This document shows positions 25,209 through 34,199 of a DNA stretch of 54,216 nucleotides, piece after piece. The stretch comes from Bacillota bacterium (lineage in GTDB: Bacteria > Bacillota > Clostridia > Acetivibrionales > DSM-1351), in contig JAEZOA010000124.1 of the NCBI GenBank assembly GCA_023441625.1, forward strand, positions 1-54,216, read 5' to 3'. How positions within the stretch are numbered: position 1 is the first letter of the stretch; each line of letters opens with the position of its first letter. The notes below the pieces were generated by a model, which was given only the letters and a program-made list of their open reading frames with translations, had not been told where the DNA came from and did not search any database. Position numbers and translations under genes: made by a program.

Positions 25209-27671
25209 ATGAGAAAAATATTGAAACACATGAAACCGCATATAATTTCAATTATTTGCATAATAGCTTTTTTGCTAATTCAAGCAAAATGCGATTTATC
25301 TCTTCCAGACTATATGTCTAATATAGTAAATATAGGTATTCAACAGGGAGGCGTTGAAAATGCTGTACCTGAGCTTATACGCGAAAGTGAAATGGACAAA
25401 ATAACAATATTCATGAGTGATGCTGATAAATCAAAGTTACTCAGTAATTACTCTTTACTTAAGAAAGACAAAATTTCTCAGAGTGATTATGATATGTTAA
25501 TAAAGGATTATCCTGAGATAAAAAATAATGATGTTTATAAACTTAATACATATGATGAAACAGTTATAGATGAACTAAACACAATAATTGGCAAACCTAT
25601 TTTGATTGTTGGAATTATGGAAGGAACTATTGATATGTCGAAGGAGTCGGCTGATGAAAGTAAAGAAGTACCTGAAGCTGACAATGATATGGCGAAGATG
25701 TTGATTGGTCTTCCAGAGAGTGCCGACCCGTTTGATATTTTGTCAAAGCTTCCTAAGGAGCAACTACAAGAAATTAAGAAGGGTATAAATGAAAGTCTTT
25801 CTCATATGCCGGACAGTATAATTATGCAGGGAGCAGCCTCTTGTGTTCATAATGAGTATGCTGCACTTGGAAGAGATACTGAAAAGCTTCAGACAAATTA
25901 TATCCTTAATGCAGGTGTTTTGATGCTGCTTATTGCCTTTGCCAGTATGCTTGCTACAGTTGTGGTGAGTTTTCTCGCAGCTAAGGTGGCAGCTGGATTG
26001 AGCAGGAGTCTAAGGAGAAATGTATTCGAAAATGTTGTAGGCTTTTCCAATGCAGAGTTTGATAGGTTTTCTACATCTTCACTTATCACAAGAAGCACTA
26101 ATGATATTCAACAAGTTCAGATGTTTGCAGTTATGCTTCTTAGAATAGTTTTCTATGCTCCGATATTAGGTATCGGTGGTGTTATAAAAGTAATGGGTAC
26201 TGATACATCAATGTCCTGGGTCATAGGAGTGGCTGTACTGGCAATACTGGCTTTAGTACTGGTATTATTTAGTGTTGCTATGCCTAAATTCAAAAGTATG
26301 CAGAAGCTTGTTGACAGGCTCAATCTGGTTACTCGTGAATCACTTACTGGAATGCTGGTTATACGCGCATTTGGCACACAGAAAACTGAAGAACAGAAAT
26401 TTGAGAAGGCAAATTCAGATTATACAAAGACACACCTTTTTGTCGGCAGAGTTATGTCAATAATGATGCCTATTATGATGCTGATAATGAATGGTGTTAC
26501 TATTTTGATTGTATGGGTTGGAGCTCACCAGATAGATCTAGGTAAAATGCAGGTTGGAAATATGATGGCATTTATGCAGTATGCGATGATGATAATCATA
26601 TCGTTCCTAATGATTTCTATGGTTTCTATCATACTTCCACGTGCTTCAGTTTCAATTACTCGTATTGCAGAAATATTAGATACAAAGGGAACTATAAGAG
26701 ATCCAAAGCAAGCAAAGAATTTCAATAAAGAACTAAAAGGAAATGTAGAATTTAGAAATGTCTCCTTTAAATATCCTGGCGCGGAGGAGGATGTACTTAC
26801 TAATGTGAGTTTTATAGCAAAAGCAGGTCAGACAACTGCATTTATAGGAAGTACAGGAAGTGGAAAATCAACACTTATAAATCTCATTCCACGATTCTAT
26901 GATGTTACAGAGGGACAGATATTGATAGATGGCATAGATATCAGGGAAGTCACTCAGCATGATTTGAGAGAGGTACTCGGATATATTCCGCAAAAGGGGA
27001 TATTATTCTCAGGTGATATTGAGAGTAATCTGAAATATGGAAATCAAGAGGCTAATGAAGAAGATTTAAAGGGTGCAGCTCAAATAGCTCAAGCTATGGA
27101 ATTTATTAGTGAAAAGGAACAGGGTTTTAAAACTGAAATTTCCCAAGGAGGAACAAATGTTTCGGGAGGACAAAAGCAGAGACTTTCAATTGCCCGGGCA
27201 CTTGTGAAAAAACCAAAAATATTTATTTTTGATGATAGCTTCTCAGCACTTGATTTTAAAACTGATGCTGCGCTTAGAAAGGCATTGAAGACAGAAACAG
27301 GTGAGGCAAATGTATTGATTGTCGCTCAAAGAATTAGTACTGTAATGAATGCTGATCAAATCCTAGTACTGGATGAAGGTAGAGTTGTAGGAATAGGTAC
27401 ACATAGGGAGCTTATGGAAAATTGCGAGGTATACCAACAAATTGCTCTATCCCAGCTGTCGCGAGAAGAGCTTCTATCCAAAGGTGAGTATAGCGACAGC
27501 TTGATGTCGCGAGAGGAACTCTCATCACAAGACAAGTATAGCGACAGCTTGATGTCGCGAGAGGAACTCTCATCACAAGACAAGTACAGCGACAGCTTGA
27601 TGTCGCGAGAAGAACTCTCATCACAAGACAAGTACAGCGACAGCTTGATGTCAAAGGAGGAATTGACATGA
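25209..27671 (+). CDS. Heterodimeric ABC exporter subunit with degenerate nucleotide site
   Basis: 820 residues: TM1, then a large extracytoplasmic insert of about 160 residues (acidic, 65-225), TM2-TM6, and a C-terminal ATPase. Walker A is GSTGSGKSTL and the signature NVSGGQKQRL is canonical. However, the Walker B glutamate is Asp (IFDDSFSALD) and the switch His is Gln (VAQRIST). This is the degenerate-site half of a TM287/288-type exporter, complemented by the next gene. The last 70 residues are four 16-residue repeats (SREELSSQDKYSDSLM type) encoded by a 48-bp minisatellite. The stop overlaps the next start (ATGA). Likely a multidrug or lipid exporter under MarR control. Confidence 0.93.
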   Translation: MRKILKHMKPHIISIICIIAFLLIQAKCDLSLPDYMSNIVNIGIQQGGVENAVPELIRESEMDKITIFMSDADKSKLLSNYSLLKKDKISQSDYDMLIKDYPEIKNNDVYKLNTYDETVIDELNTIIGKPILIVGIMEGTIDMSKESADESKEVPEADNDMAKMLIGLPESADPFDILSKLPKEQLQEIKKGINESLSHMPDSIIMQGAASCVHNEYAALGRDTEKLQTNYILNAGVLMLLIAFASMLATVVVSFLAAKVAAGLSRSLRRNVFENVVGFSNAEFDRFSTSSLITRSTNDIQQVQMFAVMLLRIVFYAPILGIGGVIKVMGTDTSMSWVIGVAVLAILALVLVLFSVAMPKFKSMQKLVDRLNLVTRESLTGMLVIRAFGTQKTEEQKFEKANSDYTKTHLFVGRVMSIMMPIMMLIMNGVTILIVWVGAHQIDLGKMQVGNMMAFMQYAMMIIISFLMISMVSIILPRASVSITRIAEILDTKGTIRDPKQAKNFNKELKGNVEFRNVSFKYPGAEEDVLTNVSFIAKAGQTTAFIGSTGSGKSTLINLIPRFYDVTEGQILIDGIDIREVTQHDLREVLGYIPQKGILFSGDIESNLKYGNQEANEEDLKGAAQIAQAMEFISEKEQGFKTEISQGGTNVSGGQKQRLSIARALVKKPKIFIFDDSFSALDFKTDAALRKALKTETGEANVLIVAQRISTVMNADQILVLDEGRVVGIGTHRELMENCEVYQQIALSQLSREELLSKGEYSDSLMSREELSSQDKYSDSLMSREELSSQDKYSDSLMSREELSSQDKYSDSLMSKEELT
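27457..27664 (+). repeat. 48-bp minisatellite at the 3' end of the ABC gene
   Basis: Units begin at 27457, 27505, 27553 and 27601, exactly 48 bp apart, with a partial fifth at 27649. Each boundary holds the palindrome GCGACA-gcttga-TGTCGC, and most units also hold GAGAG-gaa-CTCTC. Being a multiple of three, the array keeps frame. The final partial unit reads SKEEL and supplies the AAAGGAGG ribosome site of the downstream gene. Confidence 0.95.
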
Positions 27672-29551
27672 GTAAAAATTCTGAAAACATGAAGCGTAAT
27701 CCAAGACAAAAAGGACCGGGAATGGGCGGCCCGATGGGTGGCCCAATGGGTGGAATGAAAGCCGAGAAAGCAAAGGATTTTAAAGGCACTATGAAAAAGC
27801 TTATTGCCTATATGAAGCCATATACTCTTTCAATTATTATTGTATTTATATTTGCTATTGGAAGCTCTGCCTTTGCGGTATACGGTCCACTAAAGCTTGG
27901 TGAAGCAACAACAAAGTTATTTGAAGGCTTGGTCGGTAAGGCTACCGGTGCTGAGAATGCAGGTATAGATTTTGAGTTTATAGGGAGCATTTTGTTATTC
28001 TTAGTTGGTTTATATTTTGTAAGTGCGTTGTTTGCATTTATTCAAGGATATATTATGGCTGGGGTGGCTCAAAAGGTATCCTATAGTTTAAGAAAAGAAA
28101 TTTCAGAAAAAATAAATAAAATGCCACTTAAATATTTCGACAAAATGACACATGGAGAAGTTCTGTCAAGAGTAACAAATGATGTAGACACAGTAAGCCA
28201 AACATTAAATCAAAGCTTATCACAAATCATAGCATCTATCACTACGATTATTGGTATTTTGATAATGATGTTGTCTATTAGCTGGCTGATGACAGTAGCG
28301 TCAATACTTATACTGCCATTGTCTGCAATTTTTATATCCCTTATTGTGAAAAAGTCCCAAAAGTATTTTAAAGCACAGCAGGAATATTTAGGACATATAA
28401 ACGGTCATGTTGAGGAGGTTTACAGTGGACATAACATAATGAAAGCTTTTAACGGTGAGAAAAGAGCTGTTGAAACCTTTGATAACATAAATGATACTCT
28501 GTATGAATCTGCGTGGAAATCTCAGTTTTTATCAGGATTGATGATGCCTATAGTTACATTTGTAGGTAATTTGGGATATGTTATGGTTTCAATTCTTGGA
28601 GGATGGCTGGCGATAAAGAAAACAATAGAGGTTGGAGATATTCTGTCTTTTGTACAATATGTGCGTAATTTCTCACAGCCCCTAGGACAGGTAGCACAAA
28701 TAACAAATGTGTTGCAATCAACAGCGGCAGCTTCAGAGAGAGTATTTGCCTTTCTAGATGAGGAAGAAGAATTAGAGGACATAGTAAACCCCGCTAGCGT
28801 AAAGGATATAAAGGGTGAAGTGGTATTTAAAAACGTTCACTTTGGCTACAACCCTGAAAATATAATTATTAATGATTTTTCAACCGAAGTAAAACCAGGT
28901 CAAAGGGTAGCTATCGTTGGTCCTACAGGTGCAGGAAAGACTACTATTGTAAAGTTGCTAATGCGATTCTATGAAATAAATAGTGGTGATATTTTTATCG
29001 ATGGAAATAACATTCTGGATTTAAAACGAAATGATTTGCGAGATTTGTTTGGGATGGTACTTCAGGATACATGGTTGTTTAACGGAACGATAATGGAGAA
29101 TATTCGTTACGGAAGGCTTGATGCAACTGATGATGAGGTTATTCAAGCTGCAAAGGCTGCTCATGCACATCATTTCATTAAGACCCTTCCAGATGGCTAC
29201 AATATGGTGCTCAATGAAGAGGCAAGCAATGTATCACAGGGGCAAAAGCAGCTTTTGACCATAGCTCGTGCTGTTTTGTCAGACCCAAAGATACTTATAC
29301 TTGATGAAGCAACTAGCTCTGTGGATACTCGTACAGAGGTACTTATTCAGAAGGCACTTGAAAACCTGATGAAAAACAGAACAAGTTTCATAATTGCCCA
29401 TAGACTATCTACAATTAGAGATGCTGACTTGATATTAGTAATGAAGGATGGCGATATTGTTGAGCAGGGCACACATGATGAATTAATCTCTTTTAAGGGC
29501 TTCTATGAATCCCTATATAATAGCCAGTTTGAGAATACTGAGGCATCGTAG
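27668..29551 (+). CDS. Heterodimeric ABC exporter subunit with catalytic nucleotide site
   Basis: 627 residues. A basic, Gly/Pro/Met-rich N-terminal tail (PGMGGPMGGPMGGM) precedes six transmembrane helices and an ATPase. Walker A is GPTGAGKTTI, Walker B has the catalytic Glu (LILDEATSSVD), and the H-loop His is present (IIAHRLST). Its signature is non-canonical (VSQGQKQ), the reverse of the upstream partner, so the pair forms one working and one degenerate ATP site. It overlaps the upstream gene by 4 bp and is followed by a terminator. Confidence 0.94.
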   Translation: MSKNSENMKRNPRQKGPGMGGPMGGPMGGMKAEKAKDFKGTMKKLIAYMKPYTLSIIIVFIFAIGSSAFAVYGPLKLGEATTKLFEGLVGKATGAENAGIDFEFIGSILLFLVGLYFVSALFAFIQGYIMAGVAQKVSYSLRKEISEKINKMPLKYFDKMTHGEVLSRVTNDVDTVSQTLNQSLSQIIASITTIIGILIMMLSISWLMTVASILILPLSAIFISLIVKKSQKYFKAQQEYLGHINGHVEEVYSGHNIMKAFNGEKRAVETFDNINDTLYESAWKSQFLSGLMMPIVTFVGNLGYVMVSILGGWLAIKKTIEVGDILSFVQYVRNFSQPLGQVAQITNVLQSTAAASERVFAFLDEEEELEDIVNPASVKDIKGEVVFKNVHFGYNPENIIINDFSTEVKPGQRVAIVGPTGAGKTTIVKLLMRFYEINSGDIFIDGNNILDLKRNDLRDLFGMVLQDTWLFNGTIMENIRYGRLDATDDEVIQAAKAAHAHHFIKTLPDGYNMVLNEEASNVSQGQKQLLTIARAVLSDPKILILDEATSSVDTRTEVLIQKALENLMKNRTSFIIAHRLSTIRDADLILVMKDGDIVEQGTHDELISFKGFYESLYNSQFENTEAS

Positions 29552-29589
29552 ATAAAAATAAATATATAAATGAGTATGTAAAGAAAAAG

Positions 29590-29625
29590 GCCTAAATGAG
29601 TAAGTTGTCTCATTTAGGCTTTTTT
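29590..29625 (+). terminator. Terminator after ABC exporter operon
   Basis: 11-bp perfect stem GCCTAAATGAG/CTCATTTAGGC, 8-nt loop, then a T-run. Confidence 0.92.
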
Positions 29626-29686
29626 GTTATAGAATAAAATATTTAATTGGATAAATTAAACATTAATACATAATTATGCTATAATA

Positions 29687-29695
29687 ATAAAATAT
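29687..29695 (+). promoter_or_regulatory. Extended -10 promoter before a 17-codon ORF
   Basis: TG-C-TATAAT (29687-29695) lies about 70 bp before the small ORF in the 330-bp spacer 29552-29881. No good -35 box is seen. Confidence 0.4.
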
Positions 29696-29764
29696 AACTA
29701 AAATAGTAATTATCTATTTTTGTTTCAAAATAACTTGTTATTATAATAATGGAGGTTTTAAGAT

Positions 29765-29818
29765 ATGAAAACAAAGCTTAAACTTATTTCTTTAAGCAGG
29801 ACTCCAACTTGGAGTTAA
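29765..29818 (+). CDS. Possible 17-residue leader or orphan peptide
   Basis: ATG 29765 is preceded by GGAGG at suitable spacing and encodes MKTKLKLISLSRTPTWS. The last six codons and the stop lie inside a 13-bp perfect hairpin (29798-29836). No gene follows on this strand, since the next gene is convergent. The layout resembles a leader peptide with attenuator, but there is nothing to attenuate, so it may be a remnant or an autonomous peptide. Unrecognised. Confidence 0.35.
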   Translation: MKTKLKLISLSRTPTWS

Positions 29819-29836
29819 AGTCTAAGTTGGAGTCCT
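29798..29836 (+). terminator. 13-bp hairpin overlapping the 17-codon ORF
   Basis: AGGACTCCAACTT pairs perfectly with AAGTTGGAGTCCT. An alternative local pairing ACTCC/GGAGT exists within the 5' half. The 3' flank ATTTTAAG is only weakly T-rich, so termination efficiency is uncertain. Confidence 0.5.
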
Positions 29837-29881
29837 ATTTTAAGTTGAAATCAAAGGTATATAACTGCTACCAACATATTT

Positions 29882-31210
29882 TTATTTTATCTTCCTACAT
29901 TCTAAATAAAAACGTTTTTCCTCTGCTTCCCCCATTGAGAAGGTCTTCCTTGGGAGAGCACCGTCCAAAATGACAGTTTTAAATAAATCAGTTTTGTTCA
30001 TTGAAGGTAAGTATATTCCCATATTCCCGGGTTGTGAGCCAAGCTTAGTAACCACATCCTCACCATGAATATAATCCAGCTTCACCTTTGGATGGGTATT
30101 AATATAGCTATCTAAGAAGGTTTGTAGTGTGCCAACCTCAAGATTACTCACTGGATTATTAATAGTTATAGTGCCATGACCTGTAGCTGTAACATATCTG
30201 AAGTTGTGTCCCATACCTTCAGTCATATTATTACACGCACATTCATCAACACAGGTTGTGCTGCCATAAAAAGAAGAAAATTCTTTGAGTAAATCCTCTG
30301 CATTTACATTAAATAAAACTCTGTGTATTGGCTCAAATACTAGTCCATCATCATGTACATTAACAAGCTCTACTAATGCATATCTTGCAGGATGGCTCTG
30401 CTGCTCAGCTAAGGTTAGATCAGCTTTTACATTTTCCCAATGCCCTTTTGCTGATGCTAGAGAGTGGTTTCCATCACCTACCGCAAAGAGTAAAATGTCG
30501 TTATCGCTTCCAATGTTATATTTATTACAGAAGGTATCTTTTTGTGCTAGTTTTAAGAGTGCATTTGTAATATCAGAAATATCCCTCTCATCTGAAACTT
30601 TATAGCCTTTGATATGCCCTCCATTCATCATTAAATCGAAATCATATAGCTTTTCTAAATCAGCTGTTTTAGAAAAAAGTGGCTCAATCACTGTTTTGTC
30701 TGGGTCATCAATCAATACCATTATGTGAGGTAGCTCAATCGATGCATTTTGACGGATTTTTATTCTTGGAGGTAGACGGTCGATAACAGTTCCCTCCGTA
30801 GCTCGAATTAATGCACTTGAGCCTTTAGTATAGTCGTAACATTCCAAATCTAATGCAATCATTAAGCCCTTTCTAGATTGTGAGTGAGAGGTTTTTCTGT
30901 CGACTAAGACAAAGCAAGCATCTAGCTCATTAATAACATTTTCGTCTATATACTTTTTCATGTTTTCATTTATTGTGGCTATTCTTTTATCGCTATCTCC
31001 ATCTTCCAAATACACCTCAGGGTATATGATGTTAAGTGTAGAAGGCTTTCCGCTTGTGATATCCTCTACAGTTTTCCAGTATTCCCTCTCTGAAGTGTAT
31101 TGATCACAGGCTACAACTGCCCAACTGCTAAGATCATTTTTTAAATCAGGCAACATTATTTTGGGAATATGTACACCCAAGGCTAATAAAGCTTTATTTA
31201 AATTGCTCAT
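29882..31210 (-). CDS. DUF1015 family protein
   Basis: 442 residues from the ATG at 31210, with GGAG 7 nt upstream; a start four codons earlier lies on that site. Hallmarks include VVACDQYTSEREYW near the N-terminus, PPRIKIRQNASIELPHIMVLIDDP, and FAVGDGNHSLASAKGHWE. DUF1015 proteins are widespread in anaerobes and often encoded beside serA/serC, but their reaction is unknown. Here the gene stands about 5.8 kb from serC, on the same strand. The leader contains mutually exclusive hairpins and a GC-rich patch just before the ribosome site. Confidence 0.9.
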   Translation of the reverse strand: MSNLNKALLALGVHIPKIMLPDLKNDLSSWAVVACDQYTSEREYWKTVEDITSGKPSTLNIIYPEVYLEDGDSDKRIATINENMKKYIDENVINELDACFVLVDRKTSHSQSRKGLMIALDLECYDYTKGSSALIRATEGTVIDRLPPRIKIRQNASIELPHIMVLIDDPDKTVIEPLFSKTADLEKLYDFDLMMNGGHIKGYKVSDERDISDITNALLKLAQKDTFCNKYNIGSDNDILLFAVGDGNHSLASAKGHWENVKADLTLAEQQSHPARYALVELVNVHDDGLVFEPIHRVLFNVNAEDLLKEFSSFYGSTTCVDECACNNMTEGMGHNFRYVTATGHGTITINNPVSNLEVGTLQTFLDSYINTHPKVKLDYIHGEDVVTKLGSQPGNMGIYLPSMNKTDLFKTVILDGALPRKTFSMGEAEEKRFYLECRKIK

Positions 31211-31251
31211 AATAATCTCCATTCCGCCGCGGTGGTTGACGGCATAAATAG

Positions 31252-31356
31252 TATTGAAAATGGTACGTGACTTTTATTGGTAAATTTCTTGAAAAAGCAA
31301 ATTTACTTTTCTTCGTAAATTTTACATTAATACGTGTTCTAAGTCAATTTTCAATA
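31252..31356 (-). other. Nested inverted repeats in the DUF1015 leader
   Basis: Outer arms TATTGAAAAT (31252-31261) and ATTTTCAATA (31347-31356) enclose three arms GTAAATTT (31280), AAATTTAC (31299) and GTAAATTT (31315). The middle arm can pair with either neighbour, giving two exclusive hairpins. Nothing else was recognised in the 31211-31506 spacer. Confidence 0.45.
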
Positions 31357-31506
31357 ATTCTTATTTTAATTAATTGAATTTTTTAGAGAACAAGTACAAA
31401 TAATAATACCATATATAATTAGCATAGATTCATCTTTTGATATTAAAACTAAGCAAAAATATAATTTATATACAGTGTTTAGCAAAAGAGAAATGGTGAG
31501 GATGAA

Positions 31507-32037
31507 ATGATAAAAAAGTATAGTGATGTTTTAGGATTGCCTGTTATTTCTGTAAAAGATGGAATGAAGATTGGAATACTAAAAGATGTGGTTTTTTGCA
31601 AAGATAATAAAAGTATCCTGGGATTTATTTTAGAAAAAGAAAGACAAGCTTTAAAAGGTAATGTTGTTTTGCTTAGGGATGTATTGAGTCTTGGAAATGA
31701 TGCACTTATTATAGATAATCCTAATTGCCTTTTAGTATATAGAGAATTTAAAAAAACTGGTGAAATACAAGAAGATATAAGTTTACGAGGTTTGAAAATA
31801 TATAGCCATACGGGTGAAGATATAGGAATAGTCCAGGATATTCTTTTTGATTATAAGACTGGAAAGGTTGAGGGGGTTCAGGTTTCAGACGGTTTGGTTC
31901 AGGATTTATTAATGGGCAGAAAGATACTCCCCTTTTTAGGCAAGGTTGAAATAGGTAGCAATATACTAGTGGAAAAAGAAGCGATTGAAGAAATGATGGA
32001 TACTGGCGGCGGGATTAAAAGCAGACTAGAAAACTAA
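31507..32037 (+). CDS. PRC-barrel domain protein
   Basis: 176 residues containing two PRC-barrel units, residues about 8-80 (GLPVISVKDGMKIGILKDVVF) and 90-165 (GLKIYSHTGEDIGIVQDILFDYKTGKVEGVQVSDGL). Such proteins (YlmC/YrrD type) are small beta-barrel adaptors; YrrD is linked to sporulation genes in Bacillus. GGTGAGG lies 5 nt before the ATG. It forms an operon with the YtxH-like gene 25 bp downstream and probably the permease at 32324. Confidence 0.85.
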   Translation: MIKKYSDVLGLPVISVKDGMKIGILKDVVFCKDNKSILGFILEKERQALKGNVVLLRDVLSLGNDALIIDNPNCLLVYREFKKTGEIQEDISLRGLKIYSHTGEDIGIVQDILFDYKTGKVEGVQVSDGLVQDLLMGRKILPFLGKVEIGSNILVEKEAIEEMMDTGGGIKSRLEN

Positions 32038-32062
32038 TATTATTTAAGGAGGATTAACTGTT

Positions 32063-32242
32063 ATGATGAGAAATTTTGGAAAAGGTTTAGTGATTGGAGG
32101 ACTTATAGGAGCATCTATTGGTTTACTTACAAATCCAGAAATAATTGACCCTCATACGAGGAAAAAAATGATTAAGTCGGGAAGAAAGATAGTGCGTAAG
32201 TCTAATTATGCATTAAGCGATATGATTCACATGTTTAGATAA
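32063..32242 (+). CDS. Small YtxH-like membrane protein
   Basis: A 59-residue product following AAGGAGG. It starts MMRNFGKGLVIGGLIGASIG, a glycine-zipper transmembrane helix, and continues with a basic tail (TRKKMIKSGRKIVRKSN). This is the shape of YtxH-domain/gas-vesicle-like small proteins. It sits between the PRC-barrel protein and the AI-2E permease, as in YrrD-like neighbourhoods. Confidence 0.7.
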   Translation: MMRNFGKGLVIGGLIGASIGLLTNPEIIDPHTRKKMIKSGRKIVRKSNYALSDMIHMFR

Positions 32243-32258
32243 AGAGACGCTCTTTAAA

Positions 32259-32288
32259 GTTCAGGTGGAGTTAGAACTCCATCTGAAC
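32259..32288 (+). other. 14-bp hairpin between YtxH-like and permease genes
   Basis: GTTCAGGTGGAGTT pairs with AACTCCATCTGAAC (one G-T pair) around a minimal loop. No T-tract follows, so it may be an RNA-stability or processing element and not a terminator. Confidence 0.55.
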
Positions 32289-32323
32289 TAAGTTAAATAA
32301 ATTTAATTGTATGGGAGTATTAT

Positions 32324-33373
32324 ATGAGAAATGCAAAAAAAACAATATTCTACATAATATTGGTTTTTTTAATTATTGGACTAGCTACTTTTATATATAA
32401 CTTTAGTGGCAAAATCTTTAAGATATTGTCTCCCTTTATTATTGCTATTGTTATTGCTTACTTAATATATCCGTTAGTTATCAGATTTGAGAGAAAAGGA
32501 TTGAAGAGGAGTATTGCAATAATTATTATATATATTTTCTTAGCCTTAGTACTGGTATTTTTCGGAATATATATTATGCCATATATATTTAGCAACGCAA
32601 AAGAACTCTTTAATACATTACCACATATAACCAATAATTATCAGGAGCTTTTTAATTCCTTCATTTCGAAATTAAGAAGCAGTAATTGGTCTCCCGAAAT
32701 AAAAAAACTAATTTTTAGTGAAATTGGTCATGGATCGGAATTCATACAAAACTATACTGCAAATGCTATGAAAAAATCACTTACATTAGTTGCATCTTCA
32801 CTACTTATACTATTTGACATTATTCTATCAATGATAATTGCATATTATTTTCTAAAGGATATAGAAGGTATAAAAAGGTCTGCTCTCATGCTTGCACCAA
32901 AGAGAATGCGTAATGATTTAATTAATATAGGCAGAGAAATAAATAATATTGTAACTCACTTTATTCAGGGACAATTATTAACGGCAATCATTGTAGGTAT
33001 TTTAGAAACAATAGGATTACTAATTGTACATGTTAAGTATCCATTTGTATTGGGAATAGTAGGTGGAATTGCTAATATAATACCGTTTTTTGGCCCTATT
33101 CTAGGTGCAGTTCCTGCTATTGCAATAGCATTGTTGGAATCACCAACTAAGGCCTTATTGGCAGCATTAGTTTTTATCATTGTTCAACAAATAGATAATG
33201 CATTTATATCACCTAAAATTATTGAAGGAAAGTTGGGATTACATCCTATTACAACAATAATCGCTGTTTTGATAGGTGGACAATTCTTTGGAATAATAGG
33301 TATGATTATTGGAGTTCCTGTAACAGCAATACTTAAAGTTGCAGTAAAAAGAATTATAGCTGTACTTGTATAG
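32324..33373 (+). CDS. AI-2E (PerM/YtvI) family permease, second copy
   Basis: 349 residues with the family topology: two N-terminal helices, TM3, soluble insert (about 95-150), and C-terminal helices with NIIPFFGPILGAVPAIAIALL and QIDNAFISPKIIEGKLGLHPI. It is shorter than the 10400 copy and more divergent at the tail. In Bacillus, YrrI lies beside YrrD; the PRC-barrel/YtxH/permease order here resembles that locus. Substrate unknown. Confidence 0.88.
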   Translation: MRNAKKTIFYIILVFLIIGLATFIYNFSGKIFKILSPFIIAIVIAYLIYPLVIRFERKGLKRSIAIIIIYIFLALVLVFFGIYIMPYIFSNAKELFNTLPHITNNYQELFNSFISKLRSSNWSPEIKKLIFSEIGHGSEFIQNYTANAMKKSLTLVASSLLILFDIILSMIIAYYFLKDIEGIKRSALMLAPKRMRNDLINIGREINNIVTHFIQGQLLTAIIVGILETIGLLIVHVKYPFVLGIVGGIANIIPFFGPILGAVPAIAIALLESPTKALLAALVFIIVQQIDNAFISPKIIEGKLGLHPITTIIAVLIGGQFFGIIGMIIGVPVTAILKVAVKRIIAVLV

Positions 33374-33496
33374 CAGATAAATGGTAAATACTATAAAATA
33401 TGTTTTGCTTAAATCTTACCAAAACTATATTATTATACTAAGAGAATTTCCTCTTAATAAAGTTTATCAATTATCTGATGTTGGAGGTTAACAAAA

Positions 33497-33835
33497 ATGT
33501 CTAGGCTTACACAAAAACAAAGGAAAATTATCGTTATAGGGATTGCAGTATTGATTATACTTTTCGGTTTTTTGAATAGTCAATTTAAATTTAATATTAG
33601 CGAAGATACTGTTGATACTGTAACTATGGTGCTGTTTGTGCTTGCTTTTGCATTGCTTTTTGGGGGAAGAAAGCACAAAGAGACTAATTCAAATGAGAAT
33701 GAGGCAAATAGCTTAATACAAGAAAATATTGATGAGTCTGAGATAAATAGAACGGAACAGGATAGCACTAATGAGTTCGAACTAAATAATACTTCCGTTG
33801 AGAATGAAGGTGCTTCTAATGAAGAAAGTAAATGA
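33497..33835 (+). CDS. Small two-helix membrane protein with acidic tail
   Basis: 112 residues. Two hydrophobic helices (KIIVIGIAVLIILFGFL and TVTMVLFVLAFALLFGG) are followed by a 50-residue tail rich in Glu, Asn and Ser. TTGGAGG precedes the ATG. I do not recognise a family. It is separated from the permease by 123 bp and precedes the valS T-box. Confidence 0.65.
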   Translation: MSRLTQKQRKIIVIGIAVLIILFGFLNSQFKFNISEDTVDTVTMVLFVLAFALLFGGRKHKETNSNENEANSLIQENIDESEINRTEQDSTNEFELNNTSVENEGASNEESK

Positions 33836-33855
33836 TGAGAATAAGAAAGCGCCAC

Positions 33856-33884
33856 TTGACAGCTTAAGATATATTTTATATCAT
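33856..33884 (+). promoter_or_regulatory. Promoter of the valS T-box transcript
   Basis: TTGACA (33856-33861), 17-bp spacer, TATCAT (33879-33884). Confidence 0.65.
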
Positions 33885-33890
33885 TATTTT

Positions 33891-34197
33891 TAAGAATTTT
33901 TAATATTTTTGAAAAGCGATGAACAAGAGGAGTAAGCAGTTTGTTTTCCAAAGAGAGGAACCAAAGGGTGAAAGGTTCTGAAATAGAAGCTGTTGAAGGT
34001 AGCTTGGAAGCTCTGCACTGAAAAAAGTTAACTATAATATTAAATCACTAGTGAATTAATATCATAGTTAACTTAGCAAGTAGGCTGCAGCGGGTCACGA
34101 ACGTTAATCGTTAGAGATTCATTAATGGATATTTCATTTTTGAAATTTTGGTGGTACCACGATAAGCTTTCGTCCAAATACTGGATGAGGCTTTTTT
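33891..34197 (+). ncRNA. T-box leader for valyl-tRNA synthetase
   Basis: Stem I features AGAGGAGTAAGCAG and GAGAGGAACC...GGTGAAAGGTTC are followed by a candidate valine specifier GUA at 33999-34001. A long AT-rich hairpin lies at about 34027-34073. The T-box sequence TGGTGGTACCACG lies at 34149-34161, and a terminator (GTCC/GGAT stem, then seven T) ends near 34197. Uncharged tRNA-Val should pair with the specifier and T-box bulge to allow readthrough into the small membrane gene and valS. Confidence 0.93.
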
Positions 34198-34199
34198 AT

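Noticed and set aside
27457..27664. 48-bp tandem repeats as a CRISPR array
   Set aside because: Units are contiguous with no unique spacers, lie inside a coding frame and have no cas genes nearby.
27356..27789. Two minus-strand open frames with repeated SCDESSSRDIKLSLYL-type and SCRCTCLVMRV-type peptides
   Set aside because: They are antisense shadows of the 48-bp minisatellite and the ABC genes; repeats of a multiple of three keep every frame open.
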